A stretch of DNA of 64,000 nt, taken from Flavobacteriales bacterium (GTDB lineage: Bacteria; Bacteroidota; Bacteroidia; Flavobacteriales_F; PHOS-HE28). This document shows, in pieces, positions 53,487 through 62,642 of this stretch (position 1 is its first letter; every line of letters begins with the position of its first letter). The translations under genes were made by a program, and so were the position numbers. Below the pieces are notes generated by a model, which was given only the letters and a program-made list of their open reading frames with translations, had not been told where the DNA came from and searched no databases. Location: assembly GCA_019638115.1 (NCBI GenBank), contig JAHBUK010000004.1:288794-352793 (forward strand), given 5' to 3'.

Positions 53487-55883
53487 ATGCGCAACCATCT
53501 TCTCCTTGCAGCCCTGCTACTCCCAGCTTTTGCCATGGCCCAAGGTGGGGTAGGCATCAACAACCCAACACCCGATGCCAGTGCATTGCTGGACCTTACA
53601 AGCACCAACAGGGGCTTCCTGCTGCCGCGCATGACCACCGCGCAGCGCAACCTGATCCCCACTCCAGCCCAAAGCCTGCTCATTTTCAACACCACAGCGC
53701 AGCAATACGAGTACTTCAATGGAGTGGCGTGGGTGCCGCTGGCGGTGGGTGGTGGCACATTGGACCAGGCCTACGATCTCGGCGGGGCGGGTGCCGGAAG
53801 GACCATTGTGGCCGATGCTGGAGCGGTGCGGATACAAGGAACCGATGGCCTCCAAGTGACCGGCACCGTTGGCAGTGGGGCGGTTCTCGATCTAACCGGC
53901 GCGGGCACCCGCATGTTCTTCAATCCGAGGAAGGCTGCATTTAGGGTGGGGAGGGTAAATGGAACTCAATGGGACGATGCCAATGTGGGTTCATTCTCCA
54001 ATGCCTGGGGCTCACATACTACAGCCAGTGCCCAAGGGGCAACAGCTTGGGGAAACTCCACTACAGCATCCGATATCGATGCAACAGCATTTGGAACAAG
54101 TACTACAGCATCTGGACAAACCAGTGTTGCGTGGGGGTTCCAATCAATGGCTTCAGGAACCTTTTCCTCGGCTTGGGGATGGGGGAGTTCTGCCCCCTCA
54201 GCTGCGGAGACCGCGTTGGGCACATTCAACACCGTCTATGTGCCTGTAAGCACAACTGGGATAAGTGCCAACGACCGGCTCTTAGTGGTGGGCAACGGCA
54301 ACAACAACGCCACGCGAACCAATGCCTTAGTGATCCTGAAGAACGGCAATACCGCCGTGGGCAACATTACTCCCACCACCCGCTTGGATGTGGACGGGCA
54401 AGTGCGCATTCGGGGTGGCTCGCCCGCCGTGGGCCGGGTGCTTACGAGCGATGCCACCGGCCTGGCCACCTGGACCGATGCCAGCACCACCGCCAGCGGC
54501 ACCTTGGACCAAGCCTATGATTTTGGCGGAGCAGGTGCCGGAAGGACCATTGTGGCCGATGCTGGGGCGGTGCAGATCACTGGGGTGGACGGCTTCGTGA
54601 GCACGGGCACATTAGGGAGCGGGACCATTCCTGCGACCGGCACAGGTGTACGGATGATGTGGTACCCTGCGAAGGCTGCCTTTAGAGCGGGAAGTGCGGG
54701 CACCCTCGATTGGAATGATGCTCATGTGGGGGACTACTCGATCGCGTTCGGTGTGAATACACGTGCCTCGGGTCCTGGTTCCAGTGCATGGGGACAAGTA
54801 ACCAGAGCGAGCGGCCAGGCGGCGACTGCCTGGGGAAGCAATTCAAATGCCTCGAATGATTTTGCAACGGCATTTGGTGGCAACACAACTGCATCGGGCG
54901 GTTACTCTACTGCATGGGGTTTGGGTGGACAGGCCACAGGCCTGTATTCCACGAAATGGGGCAATACATGTTTGGCTTCTGGTGATGGTGCCACAGTATG
55001 GGGTTTTTCTAATTCAGCACCATCTTTCTATGAAACAGTCCTTGGCACCTTCTGCACCATATACACCCCGACGAGCACATCGTCTATACAACCAAATGAT
55101 CGTCTCCTCGTCGTTGGGAATGGCACTGGCGGAACCACGCGCAGCAACGCCTTGGTGATCCTGAAGAACGGCAACACCGCCGTAGGCAACATCACCCCCA
55201 CCACCCGATTGGATGTGGATGGTCAGATCCGTCTCCGGGGCGGCACACCCGGTGTCGGCAGGGTACTTACAAGCGCTGCCGACGGCACCGCAAGCTGGCA
55301 AGTCCTGCCCGAAGCGTCAGCCACCGCCTGGGGCCTCATCGGAAACGCGATCGTAGCCACCAACTTCATCGGCAGCACCAATGCTCAGCCCTTGGCCTTT
55401 CGCACCAACAATGTCGAGCGTATGCGCATTACACCGACCGGTCAAGTAGGCATCGGCACCATTGCTCCGGCCTTCGCACTTACCCTCAGTACCAATTCCG
55501 CCGCCAAGCCCGGAAGCGATGCTTGGTTCATTTCCTCAGATGCGCGCTTGAAGCGCGATATCAGTCCATTCACTGATGGTCTGGACCTGGTGCGCAGCAT
55601 CGACCCGATCTGGTACACCTACACCGGAGAGGCCGGCATGCCACAGGAGCGATTCGCAGGCGCTTTGGCGCAGGACATCCAGCGTGTTGCGCCGTACATG
55701 GTGCGCGACTGGACCTACACTGATGAAGAGGGTCGAAACACCGAATACCTCGGCGTTGACTATGGCGCACTCAACTTCGTGTTCATCAATGCCATCAAGG
55801 AGCAGCAGGACATGATCGAAGCGCTGCAGGCCGAATTGGCACGCCTACGCACCGATCTGGAGCAACTCCGCAACGAGCGATGA
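53487..55883 (+). CDS. YadA-like surface protein with S74 chaperone domain
   Basis: A 798-residue protein: signal peptide ([18 protein letters not shown]), then two similar modules (about residues 90-340 and 341-608) that each contain a run of YadA/hep_Hag-like head repeats ([42 protein letters not shown]) and an RLDVDGQ block. C-terminal [17 protein letters not shown] marks the peptidase S74 intramolecular chaperone domain (about 684 on), ending in a coiled coil. S74 domains trimerise and are usually cut off from phage tail spikes. Likely a trimeric surface adhesin; the stop overlaps the next start (ATGA). Confidence 0.85.
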   Translation: MRNHLLLAALLLPAFAMAQGGVGINNPTPDASALLDLTSTNRGFLLPRMTTAQRNLIPTPAQSLLIFNTTAQQYEYFNGVAWVPLAVGGGTLDQAYDLGGAGAGRTIVADAGAVRIQGTDGLQVTGTVGSGAVLDLTGAGTRMFFNPRKAAFRVGRVNGTQWDDANVGSFSNAWGSHTTASAQGATAWGNSTTASDIDATAFGTSTTASGQTSVAWGFQSMASGTFSSAWGWGSSAPSAAETALGTFNTVYVPVSTTGISANDRLLVVGNGNNNATRTNALVILKNGNTAVGNITPTTRLDVDGQVRIRGGSPAVGRVLTSDATGLATWTDASTTASGTLDQAYDFGGAGAGRTIVADAGAVQITGVDGFVSTGTLGSGTIPATGTGVRMMWYPAKAAFRAGSAGTLDWNDAHVGDYSIAFGVNTRASGPGSSAWGQVTRASGQAATAWGSNSNASNDFATAFGGNTTASGGYSTAWGLGGQATGLYSTKWGNTCLASGDGATVWGFSNSAPSFYETVLGTFCTIYTPTSTSSIQPNDRLLVVGNGTGGTTRSNALVILKNGNTAVGNITPTTRLDVDGQIRLRGGTPGVGRVLTSAADGTASWQVLPEASATAWGLIGNAIVATNFIGSTNAQPLAFRTNNVERMRITPTGQVGIGTIAPAFALTLSTNSAAKPGSDAWFISSDARLKRDISPFTDGLDLVRSIDPIWYTYTGEAGMPQERFAGALAQDIQRVAPYMVRDWTYTDEEGRNTEYLGVDYGALNFVFINAIKEQQDMIEALQAELARLRTDLEQLRNER

Positions 55884-57406
55884 GACGCTGGATCGATATT
55901 GCCGCGTATGCGCTGGCTTGTAGTGCACAGGCCCAGCTCTTCACGATGAACATGGTCCCTGTGTCACTTACTGGTGGGGTGGCAATGACCGTTGAAGGTA
56001 GCGTGCTCTTGCAGAACACTGCCACGTTCAATAATGACGGGCAGTTGCGCGTAACGGGCGATTGGACCAATGACAGTGGGAACAGCGGCATTGCATCACC
56101 TTCAACCGGAAGCGTTCTCCTATATGGTGCCACATCCCAGTTCATTCAAGGCGCACAGGTCACCGATTTCCGGAACCTGGTGATCAGTGGCGGTAACAAG
56201 GTGCTGCTTCAGGACGCCGTCGCAGGACTGCCCAGCGACCTGTCCGGCACCCTTGCACTCAACGGTGCCGTAATCGTACTCAATGGGCGTACGTTCTCGC
56301 TCTTCAATCCGGCGGCGATCGCGCTCATTGATGGAGGCGGCACTGTACGCAGCGAGACCACCGATCTGCTCAGCCGATTCCAATGGGCTTTGGGCGCTGA
56401 TCTGAACGCGCACTACATACCGTTCAGCACCGCTACTGGGGCAGCTATTCCATTCGCCTTCACGCCATCCTCACCATATCCGTTGGGCACCCTAATGGGA
56501 GTGGCAACCTACCCCACCGCACCGGACAACACACCCTACGCGGTGACCGCTCTTCAGCAGGTGGACCACATGGCCGGCGTGAGCTTGCCGGACAACAGCG
56601 ACAATACCGCCGACCGCTTCTGGCTGGTGGACCTGCCCAACGGCAGCTCCGCCGGAACCCTTCACCTGAGCCACACCCCGCAGGAAGACCCCATCCTTGG
56701 TCCTGGGCCGATCCGTGCACAGCGCTGGCTGGAGAATGCAGGAACCTGGGAACCTCCCCTGCCAGGCCAAAGTAACCCTGCGTTGCGTGAAGTGGTGGTT
56801 CCAACGGTGCCCTTCTCCGAAGGTATCAATCCCCAGAATGAACATATCTGGGTGCTGGCCTATGACTTTGCTCCGCTACCGATCAGCCTCCTGTTCTTCG
56901 ATGCCACAGCAATGGACAACAAGTTCGTGCGCTGTACTTGGGTCACGCTGTCCGAACAGGATAATGACTTCTTCTCCGTAGAGCGAAGCCGCGATGGGAC
57001 CTCGTTCGAGGAAGTGGGACAGGTGCAAAGTGCAGGCAACAGCATCAGCCCCCTGCATTATGCCTTCGATGACAACAGTCCTTACAGGGGGCTGAGTTAT
57101 TATCGCCTGCGCCAGACAGACTACGATGGCAGCAGCACCTTGAGCCAGATGGTGCCTGTGTGGCTCGATGAGCAAGACCCGGTGATCGCGGTATTCCCCA
57201 ACCCGAACAACGGCACCTTCACCATCGCACGAGGCGATGCGGAGGAGGAGCTACACTTCGAGCTGCTCGATGCTAGCGGCAGGTTGATCCGCCATTGGTT
57301 GATGCCGCAGGGCGTGGAGCGAGAGAGCGTGACCCTCACGGAAGCAAGCGGCCTGTACACGCTACGCTGGAATGGGCGCCAGTTGCGGGTTAGCGTGGGA
57401 CGCTAA
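55880..57406 (+). CDS. T9SS cargo protein
   Basis: A 508-residue secreted protein, coupled to the adhesin gene by a 4-nt ATGA overlap. Signal peptide ([18 protein letters not shown]), beta-helical middle ([22 protein letters not shown] repeats), a fibronectin-like segment ([18 protein letters not shown]) and a T9SS sorting domain ([32 protein letters not shown]). Overlaps the convergent rimO stop by 4 nt. It may act with the adhesin on the surface. Confidence 0.85.
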   Translation: MRRWIDIAAYALACSAQAQLFTMNMVPVSLTGGVAMTVEGSVLLQNTATFNNDGQLRVTGDWTNDSGNSGIASPSTGSVLLYGATSQFIQGAQVTDFRNLVISGGNKVLLQDAVAGLPSDLSGTLALNGAVIVLNGRTFSLFNPAAIALIDGGGTVRSETTDLLSRFQWALGADLNAHYIPFSTATGAAIPFAFTPSSPYPLGTLMGVATYPTAPDNTPYAVTALQQVDHMAGVSLPDNSDNTADRFWLVDLPNGSSAGTLHLSHTPQEDPILGPGPIRAQRWLENAGTWEPPLPGQSNPALREVVVPTVPFSEGINPQNEHIWVLAYDFAPLPISLLFFDATAMDNKFVRCTWVTLSEQDNDFFSVERSRDGTSFEEVGQVQSAGNSISPLHYAFDDNSPYRGLSYYRLRQTDYDGSSTLSQMVPVWLDEQDPVIAVFPNPNNGTFTIARGDAEEELHFELLDASGRLIRHWLMPQGVERESVTLTEASGLYTLRWNGRQLRVSVGR

Positions 57407-58746
57407 ACCACCTCCCCCCGCAGATCATGCTCGTTCGCATCGATGATACGCACCTCGGCGAAATCCCCGATGCGCAGGTAGGTCCCCCTCACCCCCAACC
57501 CCTCTCCCGTGGAGAGGGGGGCAAGCGGAATGAGCACCTCATTGTCCACTTCCGGTGAATCGAACTCGGTGCGGGCGATGTAGTGGCCGCCTTCGGCTTT
57601 GTCCACAAGCACCTTGAAGATCTTGCCCACCTTGGCCTGGTTCAGCTCCAGGCTGATGCCCCCTTGCAGCTCCATGATCTCCTGGGCGCGTTGCTCCTTC
57701 ACCTCGGCGGGCACATCGTCCTCCATGGTGTGTGCGTGGGTGTCCTCCTCGTGGCTGTAGGTGAAAGCGCCGAGGCGGTCGAAGCGCATACGCTCGATCC
57801 ACGCCAGGTTGTCGTCGTGGTCAGCCTGCGTTTCACCGGGGAAGCCTGCGATGAGCGTAGTGCGGATGGCGATGCCGGGCACCTTGTCGCGGATGGTGTT
57901 CACCAGCGCCTCGGTCTTCTCCTGTGTGATACCGCGACGCATACGCGTGAGCATGCGGGTGCTGCCATGCTGGAGGGGCATGTCCAGGTAGTTGCACACG
58001 TTGCTTCGCTCGCGCATAACATCCAGCACTTCCATCGGAAAGCCTGAAGGGAAGGCGTAGTGCAGGCGGATCCAGTCGATGCCCTCCACGTCGCTCAGGC
58101 GGGCCACCAGCTCATCGATGTTGCGCTTCTTGTAGATATCGAGGCCGTAGTACGTGAGGTCCTGCGCGATGAGGATCAACTCCTTCACCCCTTGTTTGGC
58201 GAGGTTCTGCGCATTGGTCACGAGCTGCTCCATGGGCGTGCTGATGTGCTTGCCACGCATGAGCGGGATGGCGCAGAAGGAGCACTTGCGGTCGCAGCCC
58301 TCGCTGATCTTGAAGTAGGCGAAGTGGGCGGGCGTGGTAAGGAGCCGCTCCCCCACCAGTTCGTGCTTGTAGTCGGCCTTCAGGGTCTTGAGCAAGCGGG
58401 GCAGGTCGCGCGTGCCGAACCAGGCGTCCACCTGCGGGATGCCCTCCTTCAACTCGGGGGCGTAACGCTGACTGAGGCATCCGGTCACGTACACCTTCTC
58501 CACCTCGCCACGGTCCTTGGCGTTGGCCCAGGAGAGGATGGTGTCGATGCTCTCCTGCTTGGCGTTGTCGATGAAGCCGCAGGTATTGATCACCACCACG
58601 TTGTGGTCGTTGTGGTCGGCTTCGTGGTCCACCGCAATGCCGTTGGCCTTCAGTTGGGCCATCATCACCTCGCTATCGAAGGTGTTCTTGGAGCAACCGA
58701 GGGTAACGACGTTAACCTTGGTCTTCTTGAGGGTGCGGGCTTTCAT
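57403..58746 (-). CDS. rimO: Ribosomal protein S12 methylthiotransferase RimO
   Basis: A 447-residue RimO, the radical-SAM enzyme that methylthiolates Asp of ribosomal protein S12. N-terminal UPF0004 domain cysteines C18, C56 and C90; radical-SAM cluster C151, C155, C158 (CDRKCSFC); C-terminal TRAM domain. In the TRAM domain, around 57483-57522, an in-frame insertion PLAPLSTGEGLGVRG looks like translated repeat DNA (a CCCCTCTCC...GGAGAGGGG palindrome). ATG 58746 is 9 nt from a GACCTTTG box. Confidence 0.93.
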   Translation of the reverse strand: MKARTLKKTKVNVVTLGCSKNTFDSEVMMAQLKANGIAVDHEADHNDHNVVVINTCGFIDNAKQESIDTILSWANAKDRGEVEKVYVTGCLSQRYAPELKEGIPQVDAWFGTRDLPRLLKTLKADYKHELVGERLLTTPAHFAYFKISEGCDRKCSFCAIPLMRGKHISTPMEQLVTNAQNLAKQGVKELILIAQDLTYYGLDIYKKRNIDELVARLSDVEGIDWIRLHYAFPSGFPMEVLDVMRERSNVCNYLDMPLQHGSTRMLTRMRRGITQEKTEALVNTIRDKVPGIAIRTTLIAGFPGETQADHDDNLAWIERMRFDRLGAFTYSHEEDTHAHTMEDDVPAEVKEQRAQEIMELQGGISLELNQAKVGKIFKVLVDKAEGGHYIARTEFDSPEVDNEVLIPLAPLSTGEGLGVRGTYLRIGDFAEVRIIDANEHDLRGEVV

Positions 58747-58859
58747 GCAGGAGCGCAAAGGTCGCACATGGATCGCTGCTCTGTAGTTGGACGTCCGAAT
58801 ACCGTTGAAAAGGGGCGTTCGACTCTTTCGGGCAACCAACTGGACCTGAACACCGTAGG

Positions 58860-60311
58860 ATGAGGTGCATCTCTCCCATGCAATTCGTTCGTTCCATACA
58901 AACCTCCCAGGAGATCGTTTCCCTGCGCTTAAGCAATGAGCGCAGGATTTTCCGCTTCATGGGCCTGGCGATGGGAGCATGTGCGGGTGCCTGGATGCTG
59001 TGGTGCACTGCCAAAGGCTATCACCAAGCGGCCCTGATCCCGGCTTCATACCTGGTCATAACGTGCATATGCCTCGGCAGCATGGACCATCCGTCCACCC
59101 GCCGATGGAGTCGCAGGTGCCTCTTGATCGCCGGTCTGTTGCTCCCCTTCGCATTCCAATACATACTTGGCGGTGCCGCGCCCAGCGGCATGGTCATGCT
59201 TTGGAGCCTGCCTACCTTGGTGGTGTCCGTGAACCTGCAAAGTGGCATTCTACGCTATGCCTATCTGGTGCTCACGGGGCTGCTCTTAACGGCGTTCACC
59301 CTTTGGGACCCTGCACTGAACGAACCTTGGGCATACCTGGGGATCGCCCCCAACGTGCTTCTTGCCTTCAACTTGGGGAGTAGCATGCTCACCAACTTCA
59401 TACTGGCAGACCGCATGCTGTTCGCCCAGCGCCGATTGCGGAAACACGTGTTCGCCATTCAGAAGGAGGAACAAGAGCGCTTCCTGAACACTTTGGAAGA
59501 ACGCAACCGCGACATGCAGCAGAGCCTGGACTATGCCGGGCGAATTCAAATGGCACTTTGGCCCGACCGCGCTCGGCTTTCCGGTCTATTCCGGGAATTG
59601 CATGTGCATTACGATCCCAAAGAGGCCGTGGGTGGTGACCTTATGTGGCATGCGCGCGTGGAGGACCGCAGCTATTTCATCGTGCTCGATTGCACAGGAC
59701 ATGGTGTGCCGGGCAGCCTCATGAGCATGCTGATGCACGGATTGCTGAACGAAGTGGTACACACCGGGCGCAACCTATCGGCAGTGGAAGTTGTGCGGCG
59801 TACCCAGCAATTGCTGAGCGACCGCCTGGACCGAGATCGAACAGGCAATACGGACGGTGCGGAGATGGCCGTGCTCTGTTTCGACCATGGAAGACGGCTG
59901 GTATCCTGCTGTGCTTATGGTTGTGGCATACTTGTGCAAGAGGGCTCGGAACTGGTGCATTTACGCAGCCACAGTGGCAATGCAGCGGTGCTTGTGGGCG
60001 CGCGCCTGAATGAGTTGAATGAACACATCATCCGCATCGGATCGGATACACGCATCTTCATGTATACGGATGGCGTTGCCGATCAATTCTGTGCAGAGGA
60101 CCGGCATAAATTCACACGGGCACGCCTGGAGCGCACCTTGCACGAAAGCAGCGAAATGGCCCCGGATGCACAAATGACCCACTTTCAGCAAGTGTTCTCC
60201 ACCTGGCGGGGAGAGACCCCAATGGTTGACGATACGCTATTGGTGAGCATCGTTCCGGCCGCCTGTTGGCATAGCCTGGAAGAGGAGGACTTGCAAAGCG
60301 ACGCTGCCTGA
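58860..60311 (+). CDS. SpoIIE-type PP2C phosphatase with membrane domain
   Basis: A 483-residue protein with about five to six N-terminal membrane helices (residues 32-190), a coiled linker (QRRLRKHVFAIQKEEQERFLNTLEERNRDMQ), and a PP2C/SpoIIE phosphatase domain: GGDLMWHARVEDRSYFIVLDCTGHGVPGS, DGAEMAVLCFDHGRRLV, MYTDGVADQ and VDDTLLVSI supply the metal-binding acids. Probably dephosphorylates an anti-sigma antagonist. ATG at 58881 is an alternative. Tail-to-tail with ftsY. Confidence 0.85.
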   Translation: MRCISPMQFVRSIQTSQEIVSLRLSNERRIFRFMGLAMGACAGAWMLWCTAKGYHQAALIPASYLVITCICLGSMDHPSTRRWSRRCLLIAGLLLPFAFQYILGGAAPSGMVMLWSLPTLVVSVNLQSGILRYAYLVLTGLLLTAFTLWDPALNEPWAYLGIAPNVLLAFNLGSSMLTNFILADRMLFAQRRLRKHVFAIQKEEQERFLNTLEERNRDMQQSLDYAGRIQMALWPDRARLSGLFRELHVHYDPKEAVGGDLMWHARVEDRSYFIVLDCTGHGVPGSLMSMLMHGLLNEVVHTGRNLSAVEVVRRTQQLLSDRLDRDRTGNTDGAEMAVLCFDHGRRLVSCCAYGCGILVQEGSELVHLRSHSGNAAVLVGARLNELNEHIIRIGSDTRIFMYTDGVADQFCAEDRHKFTRARLERTLHESSEMAPDAQMTHFQQVFSTWRGETPMVDDTLLVSIVPAACWHSLEEEDLQSDAA

Positions 60312-60319
60312 AGAGGTGC

Positions 60320-61276
60320 TCAGCTCTTGAACAACGCCTCCACGAAAGCCTGCTTGTTGAACACCTGCAGGTGGTCGATGCCCTCTCCCACCCCGAGGTA
60401 CTTGATCGGTATGTTGAACTGCTCGCTGATGCCGATGGCCACGCCTCCTTTGGCCGTTCCATCCAGCTTGGTTAGTGCAAGGGCCGTAACGTCCGTTGCA
60501 GCAGTGAACTGACGCGCCTGTTCAATGGCGTTCTGTCCGGTGCTGGCATCGAGCACCAGCAGCACTTCGTGGGGGGCGTCCGGGATCACCTTGCGCATCA
60601 CGTTGCGCACCTTGGTGAGCTCGTTCATGAGGCCGATCTTGTTGTGCAGGCGGCCCGCCGTGTCGATGATCACCACATCGGCCTCCTTGGCCTTGGCATG
60701 CTGCACAGTGTCGAAGGCAACGGCCGCGGGATCGGCGTTCATGCCCTGTTGCACCAAGTGTACGCCCACCCGCTCGCTCCAAATGCGAAGCTGGTCCACC
60801 GCAGCGGCGCGGAAGGTATCCGCAGCGCCGAGCACCACGGTCTTACCCTCCTTCTTGAATGCGTTGGCGAGTTTTCCGATGGTGGTGGTCTTGCCCACAC
60901 CGTTCACACCCACCACCATGATCACGTAGGGCTTCACGGCAGGGTCCATGGGTGCCGGGTCCTTCATCAGGTCGGCGATCTCCGCGCGCAGCATGGAGTT
61001 GAGCTCGCCGGTGCCCACGTACTTGTCGCGCTTAACCCGCTGCTGGATGCGGTCGATGATGCGCAGCGTGGTCTCCACGCCCACATCGCTGCTCACCAGC
61101 ACCTCCTCGAGCTCATCGAGCACATTGTCGTCGATGCTGCTTTTGCCCGCAACTGCCCGAGCGAGCTTTCCGAAGAGCCCCTCGCGGGAGCGTTCCAGGC
61201 CGGCGTCGAGCGCTTCCTTGCCGGCAGCTTCCTCAGCGACGCCCTTCTTCTTTCCGAACAATCCGAAAAATGCCAT
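60320..61276 (-). CDS. ftsY: Signal recognition particle receptor FtsY
   Basis: A 318-residue FtsY, the SRP receptor GTPase. P-loop GVNGVGKT (123-130), DTAGRLH and TKLDG, plus the NG-domain end. The acidic A domain is very short, as is normal in Bacteroidota. Downstream of DUF4295 and rpmG on the same strand, but a hairpin at 61297-61325 lies in between. Confidence 0.96.
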   Translation of the reverse strand: MAFFGLFGKKKGVAEEAAGKEALDAGLERSREGLFGKLARAVAGKSSIDDNVLDELEEVLVSSDVGVETTLRIIDRIQQRVKRDKYVGTGELNSMLRAEIADLMKDPAPMDPAVKPYVIMVVGVNGVGKTTTIGKLANAFKKEGKTVVLGAADTFRAAAVDQLRIWSERVGVHLVQQGMNADPAAVAFDTVQHAKAKEADVVIIDTAGRLHNKIGLMNELTKVRNVMRKVIPDAPHEVLLVLDASTGQNAIEQARQFTAATDVTALALTKLDGTAKGGVAIGISEQFNIPIKYLGVGEGIDHLQVFNKQAFVEALFKS

Positions 61277-61296
61277 GGCTGGTCCTTATGCTCGAA

Positions 61297-61325
61297 AAGG
61301 CCTCCACCCCGGGGGCAGCGGCCTT
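61297..61325 (-). terminator. Possible hairpin terminator between DUF4295 gene and ftsY
   Basis: AAGGCC (61297-61302) pairs with GGCCTT (61320-61325) over a 17-nt GC-rich loop; on the - strand it ends in TTTTCG. Weak stem, so it may only attenuate. Confidence 0.4.
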
Positions 61326-61347
61326 CTCGCAAGAGGGTTGAACGGGC

Positions 61348-61503
61348 TTATTTGCCCGAGATCAATTTGTCGGCTTCGTCGGAGGGCACCACCTGCTCAA
61401 CGAAGGAGTAACCAGAGGCACCATCCTTCTTCATCATGCGGATGACCTTCACGAAGGTCTTGGCATCGGCCTTCTTGAGGCTTGCTACGGTCTTCTTTGC
61501 CAT
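61348..61503 (-). CDS. DUF4295 protein (Bacteroidota ribosome-linked small protein)
   Basis: A 51-residue basic protein: MAKKTVASLKKADAKTFVKV then IRMMKKDGASGYSFVEQVV and DEADKLISGK. Matches DUF4295, a family restricted to Bacteroidota and found between rpmG and ftsY. Its role is unknown; the location suggests the ribosome. Its stop-to-start distance to rpmG is 3 nt. Confidence 0.88.
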   Translation of the reverse strand: MAKKTVASLKKADAKTFVKVIRMMKKDGASGYSFVEQVVPSDEADKLISGK

Positions 61504-61506
61504 GGC

Positions 61507-61695
61507 TTACTTGATCTCTTTGTGAACGGTCATCCGGCGCAGGATGGGGTTGTACTTCTTCAACTCCATGCGCTCGGTGGTGTTCTTGCGGTTCTTGGTG
61601 GTGATGTACCGCGAGGTACCGGGCATGCCCGAGGTCTTGTGCTCGGTGCATTCCATGATCACCTGGATGCGGTTACCCTTCGCTTTCTTGGCCAT
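61507..61695 (-). CDS. rpmG: 50S ribosomal protein L33
   Basis: A 62-residue L33 ([41 protein letters not shown]). The zinc-binding cysteines are reduced to a single Cys, as in the zinc-free form. First gene of the transcript with DUF4295, driven by the promoter at 61738-61769. Confidence 0.95.
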   Translation of the reverse strand: MAKKAKGNRIQVIMECTEHKTSGMPGTSRYITTKNRKNTTERMELKKYNPILRRMTVHKEIK

Positions 61696-61737
61696 CGATT
61701 CGGCGGATTAATGCCCTGCTCTGGTGGAGCGGGGCGG

Positions 61738-61769
61738 CAAAAGTATGTTTTGTTCGCGGACCTGACAAA
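61738..61769 (-). promoter_or_regulatory. Promoter of rpmG-DUF4295 (-ftsY)
   Basis: On the - strand: TTTG (61769-61766), 20 nt, TACTTTTG (61745-61738). Exact TAnnTTTG plus a -33 TTTG. 42 nt before rpmG. Confidence 0.7.
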
Positions 61770-61864
61770 CGCTCACCCTGGGGAGCCCCTTCCGGAACGC
61801 TGAAGGCGCCTTGCGTGGTCGAACGCAGACGCCTTCGCGAAGGTGGGGACCAAGGCAGTGCGGT

Positions 61865-62098
61865 TCAGAGCCAGCCTTTGGCTTTTGCGTTCTTCAGGGC
61901 AGCGCTCAAGCCGATCTTGTCGATCGTGCGCATGCCGGCAGCGCTCACGCGGAGGGTCATCCATTTGTTCTCCTCGGCCACGAAGTACTTGCGGTCCTGC
62001 AGGTTCGGGGCGAACGTGCGGCGCGTCTTGCGGTTGGAGTGGGAGACCTTGTTGCCGGTGATGACGTGCTTACCGGTGATCTGGCAGATCTTGGACAT
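61865..62098 (-). CDS. rpmB: 50S ribosomal protein L28
   Basis: A 77-residue L28 (MSKICQITGKHVITGNKVSH, NRKTRRTFAPNLQDRKYFVA). Standard length. Start 62098 follows an exact -7 box by 22 nt; the longer frame is an open stretch through repeat DNA and is not real. Confidence 0.95.
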   Translation of the reverse strand: MSKICQITGKHVITGNKVSHSNRKTRRTFAPNLQDRKYFVAEENKWMTLRVSAAGMRTIDKIGLSAALKNAKAKGWL

Positions 62099-62120
62099 GG
62101 CTGTACGGATTACGGGGGCG

Positions 62121-62128
62121 CAAATGTA
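62121..62128 (-). promoter_or_regulatory. Promoter -7 box of rpmB
   Basis: CAAATGTA on + is TACATTTG on -, exact TAnnTTTG. The -33 position falls in the edge of the tandem-repeat region. Confidence 0.6.
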
Positions 62129-62144
62129 AAGGTTTATATGGAAT

Positions 62145-62500
62145 GTTGGTTGGGGTTGGGATAGTTGAGGGGTTGGGATAGTTGAGGGGTTGGGAATGGT
62201 TGAGAGGTTGGGAATAGTTGAAGAGGTTGGGAATGGTTGAGAGGTTGTTGCTTCGCTTTGCTCGCAATGACCGGGTTGAGAGGTTCGTTGAGGGGTCGGG
62301 GCAATGTCCGGCAGGCTTCCAGCCTGTCGATGCAGTTCGGTTGAGAGGTTGGGATTAGTTGAGAGGTTGGGAATAGTTGAGAGGTTGGGATAGTTGAGAG
62401 GTTGGGATAGTTGAGAGGTTGGGATAGTTGAGAGGTTGGGATTAGTTGAGAGGTTGGGATAGTTGAGAGGTTGTTGCTTCGCTTTGCTCGCAATGACCAT
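62145..62500. repeat. Minisatellite of 17-bp units with two dispersed-repeat insertions
   Basis: About 13 units of the type GGTTGGGATAGTTGAGA in two blocks (62151-62246 and 62341-62470). Each block ends at an identical 25-mer, TTGCTTCGCTTTGCTC then GCAATGACC (62248-62272 and 62474-62498), which resembles the CATTGCGAGCAAAGCGAAGCAA-type dispersed repeat of many genomes. 62272-62340 and 62500-62642 carry no gene that I can support. Confidence 0.85.
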
Positions 62501-62642
62501 GGTTGAGGGGGTGTTGCTTCGTAGAGCCTCGCAGTGACGGCTCGCAATGTCCAGGATTGAGGTGGTTTACGACCTTAATGGATCTTCCGAAGGACCTACG
62601 ACGCGGATCCTTCAACCGTACCAGCCACCGAACGCACTATGG

